A program made the translations under genes and the position numbers. Under the pieces are notes generated by a model. The model was not told the origin of the DNA and did not search any database. It saw nothing but the letters and a program-made list of their open reading frames with translations. Of a stretch of DNA of 18,857 bases, positions 14,098 through 18,857 are shown piece after piece (position 1 is the stretch's first letter; the number at the start of each line of letters is the position of its first letter). Origin of the DNA: an uncultured Collinsella sp. (lineage in GTDB: Bacteria > Actinomycetota > Coriobacteriia > Coriobacteriales > Coriobacteriaceae); contig CAKUGX010000028.1 of NCBI GenBank assembly GCA_934654765.1, positions 1 through 18,857 of the forward strand. The letters are read 5' to 3'.

Positions 14098-16290
14098 CTA
14101 ATTGTTCAGCATGCGGTCGAAGCTTCCCGAGTCGCCATCCCGATAGTCGGCGGTCATCAGAATCTCCTGCGGAATGCGTCCGCCCTCGCGCAGCACATTG
14201 CGGAACTGCACGCGCGTGACCATAGGCAGATCTTTGATCGTCGCCGCCAGGTTCTGCGGCACGCCCTGATTGGCAGCTGCGGGCTCGCACTCGCCGCCAG
14301 CCTTCACGCGACGCTTGTGCTCGGCGAGCATGGCACGATACATGCCAGCATGCAGGCGAATCTCAACCACATTGGCGTTACGGGTCTGCTCGACAATGCG
14401 CGCACCCTCTCGGTCGATGTCGCCCACGTAGTAGACATAGTTAAAGCGATAGCCGATCTCGGCCAGATAATCATCCAGTGCGTGTGAAACGCTCGCCTTG
14501 CAGCCGCCGCCAAAAATCACGCCACCCACCTTGGTGCCAAAAAGCTTGGCGTGCTTGCGGCCGCGCAGGAGCTTGACGATTTCGTCATAGGTGTCCAGGT
14601 TCTCGACCATAATGAACGGCTTGTCGGCGCCCAGCGTAAAGAAACCCGTAAAGTGCACGGGGCGGTTGGGGGCGACCTTAATCGCCTGCATGCTGATGCC
14701 CTTTTCGGTCATACGCCGAATCAGGCGCTCGCCGTGCTTGCCGTCAAAGGCCTTCTCATCGTTAAAAATCTGGTAGGCGCGCTGGCGACGCGAAGCGACC
14801 GGCGTGTCGGCACCGCGATTCTGCTCGATCCAAGCCTGGATGATCGCAATCTCTTCGGCAATCTTGCGGTTGGACATCTCGTTGTGCTGAGTGCGCTGCG
14901 GAGCCTTTTTGCCGTCCTTGCCCTCGACCTTAACAATTTGAGTCTGTTGCTCCTTAATCTTGGAGAGCGCCGTAGGCGTGGGAACGACCTTGAGCAGCTG
15001 CCTGCCCAGGACACGGGCCAGAGCAAACGCCGAAACCTCGCCATGAGCGGGCGGCTCAGGCTGCTGGGCGGCCGCATCGTTTGCAGTCGGTTTGGACTGC
15101 GCCTGGGATTTGCGCTTAGAATCTGCCTGGGCTTTGCGCTCTTGCTTTGGCGCGGACGAGCTCTTTTGCGAGCGCTCGGGCTTGTCCCCCTTCGCCGGCT
15201 GGCGCTTGGGCTGCTCCACCGGGGCCTCAGCCTTCGCATCCTTGCTTTGCGTCGCTGCCTTCTCGGCCGCGGCCTCGGCATTTGAGCCACGACCGCCACG
15301 GTGACGACGGCGGCGGGGCTTGCTCGAAGCGCTCTCCCCCGCCTGCTTGTCAGCGGACTGTTGGGCTTTGACCTCGGTGTCAGCCGCAGACTGCGACTCG
15401 GAAGGCTGCTGCTCGCGAGCCGCCGGCTCAACGGTTTTCTCGGTTTGTTCGGCCTTCTTGTCCTGAGTGGTCGAAGCCGGCTCGCCCTTCTCCTGACGCC
15501 TTACGGGATACGCGCGCCTCGCAAAACCACGCCCGGGACGGCATGAACCCGGAGCCCTCTTGGCAGACTCCTCAACATCGTCTGCAGCCTCGGAAGGCTC
15601 TTCAACCTCATGCGCGACATCCTGCTGCGCAGCCTTAAAGTGGACACCACGGCGACGCTGGGGCTCTTGGGCCTCCACGGGCTTTTGCTCCTTCGCGGGC
15701 TTCTGCGACTCGGCAGCAACCTCGTTCTCAACAGCCTCGGCATCCGTCTCACCCTTTTGAGCAACGGCGCGACGGAAGCGCTCCTGCTGGGCACGGCGCT
15801 GCGCATCGCGTTTGCCACCCCCGCCAAAACCGCCGCGTCCTGCCTTGGCCGTAAAAGCACGCACAACATTCTCATCGAGCAACTCATCGGTATCGACATG
15901 CTCACGCGGAGCAACTTCTTCCACAGTAGGCACGTCAGCGGAATCCTCGACGACAAAATCTTCGACGGACTCGGCAGGCTGCTCCTGGGCATCGCGGATC
16001 TCGGCATTGATGGTATAGAACGCCGGGCGCCCGTTAATGCCGCTGCCCTCGATCTTGGTAACGATCTTTGCCGCGATGAGTTCGTCGCGCATCGCCTTGG
16101 TATTGCATTCCTTATCGACGGAACGGAAAATCTGCGCCAGCGCGCTCGACTTGATCTTGAGCGCCTTGCGGCAAAGCAGGTCGTAGGCAACCAGCTTGGC
16201 ACGCTCAGCAGAAAGCGACGTCTGGCTGCTCAGGCGCTCAGCCAGAGCATCGACATTGTTTTGATTATCGGAATATACCGTCTTGGCCAC
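14098..16290 (-). CDS. Orphan JetD-like (DUF2220) Toprim protein with long disordered linker
   Basis: A 730-aa protein in three parts. Residues 1 to about 100 look like a winged helix (ALAERLSSQTSLSAERAKL, then ALAQIFRSVDKE, ending INGRPAFYTINAEI). Residues about 105-480 are mostly low complexity, rich in Glu, Lys, Ala, Gln and Arg, with basic patches such as KPRRRRHRGGRG and GGFGGGGKRDAQRR. The C-terminal 230 residues resemble the Wadjet JetD Toprim module: RAYQIFNDEKAF, then FIMVEN with the metal-binding Glu563, FGGG, and YVGDIDREG with Asp624 and Asp626. JetD is the DNA-cleaving subunit of Wadjet, but no jetA, jetB or jetC lies in the window. Start: GTG at 16290 is chosen because GAAAGGGG precedes it; the open frame continues upstream to 16443 without a good start. 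Function here is not established; a topoisomerase-like or nuclease role is inference. Confidence 0.72.
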   Translation of the reverse strand: MAKTVYSDNQNNVDALAERLSSQTSLSAERAKLVAYDLLCRKALKIKSSALAQIFRSVDKECNTKAMRDELIAAKIVTKIEGSGINGRPAFYTINAEIRDAQEQPAESVEDFVVEDSADVPTVEEVAPREHVDTDELLDENVVRAFTAKAGRGGFGGGGKRDAQRRAQQERFRRAVAQKGETDAEAVENEVAAESQKPAKEQKPVEAQEPQRRRGVHFKAAQQDVAHEVEEPSEAADDVEESAKRAPGSCRPGRGFARRAYPVRRQEKGEPASTTQDKKAEQTEKTVEPAAREQQPSESQSAADTEVKAQQSADKQAGESASSKPRRRRHRGGRGSNAEAAAEKAATQSKDAKAEAPVEQPKRQPAKGDKPERSQKSSSAPKQERKAQADSKRKSQAQSKPTANDAAAQQPEPPAHGEVSAFALARVLGRQLLKVVPTPTALSKIKEQQTQIVKVEGKDGKKAPQRTQHNEMSNRKIAEEIAIIQAWIEQNRGADTPVASRRQRAYQIFNDEKAFDGKHGERLIRRMTEKGISMQAIKVAPNRPVHFTGFFTLGADKPFIMVENLDTYDEIVKLLRGRKHAKLFGTKVGGVIFGGGCKASVSHALDDYLAEIGYRFNYVYYVGDIDREGARIVEQTRNANVVEIRLHAGMYRAMLAEHKRRVKAGGECEPAAANQGVPQNLAATIKDLPMVTRVQFRNVLREGGRIPQEILMTADYRDGDSGSFDRMLNN

Positions 16291-16324
16291 GGGGCCCCTT
16301 TCATATGCACACATATACGTCCAT

Positions 16325-16354
16325 ATGGTACAACGCACGAGCCTATCCACGCAA
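16325..16354 (-). promoter_or_regulatory. Possible promoter of the Toprim gene
   Basis: On the minus strand TTGCGT (16354-16349), an 18-bp spacer and TACCAT (16330-16325) lie 35 bases before the GTG start. The match is moderate. Confidence 0.35.
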
Positions 16355-16398
16355 AACATCTGCGAGAACGCCCTTGCACCACCTGCTCTCACAAGAAA

Positions 16399-16434
16399 AA
16401 AGACCGGGTCCGCTTGATTGCGGACCCGGTCTTT
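16399..16434 (-). terminator. Intrinsic terminator of cstA
   Basis: AAAGACCGGGTCCGC (16399-16413) pairs perfectly over 15 bp with GCGGACCCGGTCTTT (16420-16434) around a 6-nt loop. On the minus strand it runs into TTTTTTCTT, 40 bases after the cstA stop. Confidence 0.92.
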
Positions 16435-16473
16435 CCGAGTCAAATAGATGGGAGATTCAACCCGTCCGACCGA

Positions 16474-18363
16474 CTAGGCCTTGGCGGCCTCGGCGTCGGC
16501 AGGAGCTTCAGCGGCAGCGGCGCGACCGTACTCGGCCTTGCCCATCTCGGACCACTCGGGCTCCTCGTCAGGCATGGAGCCGGCCTCCTTGCCGAAGAAC
16601 TCCTTGAGGCAGTTGGCGGCGACGATGAGGCCCAGGACCATCAGCAGGACGGCGAAAACGAGCTGCAGGCCCTTGGTGGCGGCGACGGAGACGGCGGCCG
16701 TGGTGGCGGTAGCCGGGATGGTGCCGAAGAAGCCGTAAGCCTGGACAGCGGTCATGCAGCCCATGGCGCTCTGGACCAGCGAGGTGAAGGTGCAGCAGAG
16801 CAGGAAGGCGACGGGCACGTAGAGCATCCAGCCCTTGCGGCCGGTGCACTTGCAGAACACGGCGAGGGTGATCATGGTCATACCGCCGAGCAGCTGGTTG
16901 GAAGCACCAAAGAGCGGCCAGATGTTGGCATAGCCACCAAAGGCAAGGGCGAGACCGGGAAGCAGGGTGACGACCGTGGCGAACCAGGGGTTGCCGAGGA
17001 CCTTCATGTAGCCGGCCTTGGACTCGATGGCCAGGGCGTCGTTGGTCTGGGCAAAGAACTCGGAGAACGAGGTGCGGGCGATGCGGGCGACGGCATCGAG
17101 CGAGGTCAGGGCCAGAGCGGAAACGTTCATGGTCATAAAGACGGTAGCGAGCGTGCCGTCAACACCGAAGGCCTGCATACCGCGGGAGATACCAGCGGCG
17201 AAGATCTGGAACGGGGTGGAAGCGACGCCGGCGTTGAGGGCACCGGTGCCGGCGGTGTTCATGTCGGAGAACATGATGCCGGCGACGATGATGGCAAGGA
17301 TGCCGACGAAGGACTCGACGATCATGGCGCCATAACCGACCTTGACGGCGTCCTGCTCCTTCTCGACCTGCTTAGAAGAAGTGCCGGAAGAAACGAGGCT
17401 GTGGAAACCGGAGAGAGCACCGCAAGCGACGGAAACGAACAGGACCGGGAACATCATGCCGGAGGCAGTGGAGAAGCCGGTGAAGACCGGAGCGGTGATG
17501 GTGGCCTGACCGTTGACGCCCAGGACGACGATGCCGAGGACAGCGCAAACGATCATGACGATCATCATGATGGAAGTGAGGTAGTCACGCGGGGTCTTGA
17601 GCATCTGGATGGGCATAGCGCCAGCGAAGACCAGGTAGACCATGACGACGGCGAACCACTGGAACTTATCCAGGTAGACCGGGAACTGCATACCGACGGC
17701 GAACATGAGAACCATGAGGACCACGCCGGTGACGAACTCGGCGGCACCGGTGAGGTTGAACTTCTTCTGGGCCCAACCAAAGGCGATAGCGACGAAGGTG
17801 AACAGGATGGAGATGGTGCCAGCGCAGCCAGCGGCATAGGACTTGGTGAAGTCGATGGCACCGGTAGCGGCGCCAGAAGCGTCAACGGCCGGGGTGAACA
17901 TGAACGTCTTGCAGACCATGTCAGTGAAGGCGGCGATGACGATGATGCAGAACAGCCAGCAGAACAGCAGGAACAGGCGACGGCCGGTCTTGCCGATGTA
18001 CTTCTCGATGAGCTGAGCGAGCGACTTGCCGTTGTTCTTCATCGAAGCGTACAGGGCACCGAAGTCGTGGACGGCGCCGAAGAAGATGCCGCCGACGAGG
18101 ACCCAGAGCACGACGGGCAGCCAGCCAAAGGCCATGGCGACGATCGTACCCGTGACAGGGCCAGCACCGCAGATCGAGCTGAACTGGTGCGAGAACGCGG
18201 TGAAGGCGGAGACGGGCGAGAAGCTCTTGCCGTCCTTCATGCGCTTGGCCGGCGTGAGGGCCTCTTTGTCAACGCCCCACTTGTTGGCCAACCAGCGGCC
18301 GTAGCCCAGATAGCCGCAGGCGAGCACCGCCGCAGCCACAACCATGAGCAAAACTCCGTTCAT
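16474..18363 (-). CDS. cstA: CstA-family carbon starvation transporter
   Basis: A 629-aa inner-membrane transporter with many hydrophobic segments. Seen: the CstA core signature at about residues 52-101 (SAFTAFSHQF, then CGAGPVTGTIVA, then GGIFFGAVHDFGALY), a further region of paired helices in the C-terminal half (the second CstA module), and a soluble Ala/Glu-rich tail ending AEAPADAEAAKA. It is shorter than the roughly 700 aa of E. coli CstA. Family members move pyruvate or short peptides with protons; which one applies here is not visible. The start at 18363 follows GAGGAGG at 7 nt. It is transcribed alone, behind a leader with a terminator hairpin ending 34 bases before the ATG, and closes with its own terminator. 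Confidence 0.95.
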   Translation of the reverse strand: MNGVLLMVVAAAVLACGYLGYGRWLANKWGVDKEALTPAKRMKDGKSFSPVSAFTAFSHQFSSICGAGPVTGTIVAMAFGWLPVVLWVLVGGIFFGAVHDFGALYASMKNNGKSLAQLIEKYIGKTGRRLFLLFCWLFCIIVIAAFTDMVCKTFMFTPAVDASGAATGAIDFTKSYAAGCAGTISILFTFVAIAFGWAQKKFNLTGAAEFVTGVVLMVLMFAVGMQFPVYLDKFQWFAVVMVYLVFAGAMPIQMLKTPRDYLTSIMMIVMIVCAVLGIVVLGVNGQATITAPVFTGFSTASGMMFPVLFVSVACGALSGFHSLVSSGTSSKQVEKEQDAVKVGYGAMIVESFVGILAIIVAGIMFSDMNTAGTGALNAGVASTPFQIFAAGISRGMQAFGVDGTLATVFMTMNVSALALTSLDAVARIARTSFSEFFAQTNDALAIESKAGYMKVLGNPWFATVVTLLPGLALAFGGYANIWPLFGASNQLLGGMTMITLAVFCKCTGRKGWMLYVPVAFLLCCTFTSLVQSAMGCMTAVQAYGFFGTIPATATTAAVSVAATKGLQLVFAVLLMVLGLIVAANCLKEFFGKEAGSMPDEEPEWSEMGKAEYGRAAAAEAPADAEAAKA

Positions 18364-18396
18364 TACATTTCCTCCTCTAAAAAGAACTTCCCAGAC

Positions 18397-18437
18397 AAAA
18401 AAAATGAGGGCCGTCGGTTGCGCTCGACGGCCCTCAT
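18397..18437 (-). terminator. Leader terminator (attenuator) upstream of cstA
   Basis: On the minus strand a perfect 13-bp stem (ATGAGGGCCGTCG with CGACGGCCCTCAT, 18425-18437 with 18404-18416, 8-nt loop) is followed directly by eight T residues (18404-18397). It points at cstA and lies between the promoter at 18605-18633 and the gene, with no normal-length gene upstream to terminate. Confidence 0.85.
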
Positions 18438-18448
18438 CTTCATCAGCC

Positions 18449-18526
18449 GCCCGTTATCGTACGGGCTAGCTGTATGTGCTAACCCGCATCAGATAATTAC
18501 TACGCTGATAATGTCTAGCTGATGCG
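18449..18526 (-). promoter_or_regulatory. Competing hairpins in the cstA leader
   Basis: Three stems compete. CGCATCAG (18526-18519) pairs with CTGATGCG (18492-18485). CGGGTTAGC (18486-18478) pairs with GCTAGCCCG (18470-18462), one G-U, 7-nt loop. GCCCGT (18466-18461) pairs with ACGGGC (18454-18449). Neighbouring stems share bases and exclude each other. CATCAGC can also pair with GCTGATG at 18447-18441, next to the terminator. This is the form of an attenuator. Confidence 0.5.
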
Positions 18527-18533
18527 TGAACAT
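18489..18533 (-). CDS. Putative Val/Ile-rich leader peptide of cstA
   Basis: A 14-codon frame, MFTHQLDIISVVII, has GAAGAGGA about 10 nt upstream. Its last codons and stop lie in the 3' arm of the first leader hairpin. Consecutive Val-Val-Ile-Ile codons just before the stop recall branched-chain attenuator peptides. The frame extends eight codons upstream to an ATG at 18557, which overlaps the stop of a 9-codon GTG frame at 18583-18554. Expression is unproven; short frames like this also arise by chance. Confidence 0.35.
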   Translation of the reverse strand: MFTHQLDIISVVII

Positions 18534-18604
18534 GTCTGAGAAATCCTCTTCAATCATGATGCGAACGATCCGTGCGTGTTCACATCCCCCAGTGGATGAA
18601 AAGG

Positions 18605-18633
18605 AGTATGAAACTTTAGTTACCTAAAGTCAA
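18605..18633 (-). promoter_or_regulatory. cstA promoter with embedded operator palindrome
   Basis: On the minus strand TTGACT (18633-18628), exactly 17 bp, then CATACT (18610-18605). A perfect palindrome ACTTTAG-TTAC-CTAAAGT (18613-18630) fills the spacer and part of the -35, so a bound regulator would block RNA polymerase. Transcription should begin near 18598, giving a leader of about 235 nt. Confidence 0.7.
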
Positions 18634-18765
18634 CGCAAATTTGTAATGAATTTTCAACTTTTTTGAAATTCTCGGTATAAAACGCCACTGACCTCGGACT
18701 TTATCCTGCGACAGTTTTTGCTTGAGAGTTGTCCCTCGGGGGTGGGTGCGGGCGCCGGGCGGCGC
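18634..18765. other. Gene-free region upstream of the cstA promoter
   Basis: An AT-rich half (18634-18690) next to a GC-rich half. It contains GCGCC/GGCGC short pairing near 18751-18766. Open frames on the minus strand reach about 65 codons but have no convincing ribosome site and run through the palindrome at the edge; I do not accept them as genes. Confidence 0.4.
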
Positions 18766-18857
18766 ATATGAACTTTCCTGCTCGGGCAGTCCTGCTCGCA
18801 CGGAGAGCACATTAAGTGCTCTCCGGCTCGTGCGGAACTCGCGATAAAGTTCATATG
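18766..18857. repeat. 92-bp palindromic element at right edge
   Basis: CATATGAACTTT (18766-18777) and AAAGTTCATATG (18846-18857) are perfect 12-bp inverted ends. The centre holds a perfect 9-bp hairpin GGAGAGCAC (18802-18810)/GTGCTCTCC (18816-18824) with an ATTAA loop. The window stops exactly at the end of the element, as expected if a contig breaks at a repeat. Confidence 0.65.

Noticed and set aside
13823..14290. 155-codon minus-strand frame
   Set aside because: It overlaps the 3' end of the Toprim gene in another frame and runs through the rod-like hairpin; no domain or ribosome site.
15610..18522. 970-codon open frame on the + strand
   Set aside because: It is antisense to the cstA and Toprim genes, has a repetitive Gly/Asp/Glu/His composition typical of the reverse of GC-rich codons, and lacks a ribosome site.
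18397..18598. T-box riboswitch in front of cstA
   Set aside because: No T-box sequence (AGGGTGGNACCGCG) or specifier loop can be found in the leader.

Overview
The window looks like chromosomal DNA from a high-GC, gut-type actinobacterium of the class Coriobacteriia, most likely Collinsella or a close relative. This rests on GC-rich codon use, an actinobacterial CwlM-like protein, Tat-type lipoprotein signals, and a fermenter's mix of ABC and PTS sugar uptake with a CstA-type transporter. The genus is my inference; no rRNA is present to confirm it.

Layout. (1) 77-2344 (+): glycogen phosphorylase, followed by a strong terminator. (2) 2446-2664: an intergenic array of six short repeats in strictly alternating orientation, about 40 bp apart. 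(3) 7167-2802 (-): a four-gene sugar ABC operon in the order Tat/lipoprotein binding protein, two MalF/MalG-type permeases, MalK/UgpC-type ATPase, with intercistronic hairpins and its own terminator. (4) 8193-7474 (-): a GntR/HutC (UTRA) regulator. (5) 8418-10868 (+), divergent from it: an alpha-glucoside-type PTS EIICB fused to a Cof-type HAD phosphatase. Palindromes fitting the HutC operator rule (GT-N-TA-N-AC) lie in the promoters of the regulator, the PTS gene and the ABC operon, which suggests one alpha-glucoside regulon. (6) 10984-13053 (+): a trans-prenyl diphosphate synthase and a CwlM-like peptidoglycan-binding protein without an active-site amidase domain. (7) 13092-13166 (+): tRNA-Gln(UUG).

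(8) 13167-14097 is a gene-free, repeat-rich island. It holds echoes of the tRNA 3' end, a 230-bp element with 30-bp terminal inverted repeats, and a 106-nt rod-like hairpin. (9) 16290-14098 (-): a 730-aa protein with a JetD-like (DUF2220) Toprim domain, a very long low-complexity linker and an N-terminal winged-helix-like domain, without any jetABC partner nearby. (10) 18363-16474 (-): a CstA-family transporter behind a leader that carries a good promoter with an embedded operator palindrome, a possible Val/Ile-rich leader peptide, competing hairpins and an intrinsic terminator, so it looks attenuated. (11) The right edge ends exactly on a 92-bp palindromic repeat.

The biology is mainly carbon handling: glucan phosphorolysis, two routes of oligosaccharide import under a probable common repressor, and a pyruvate/peptide-type transporter. 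The most unusual proteins are the PTS-phosphatase fusion and the orphan JetD-like Toprim protein.
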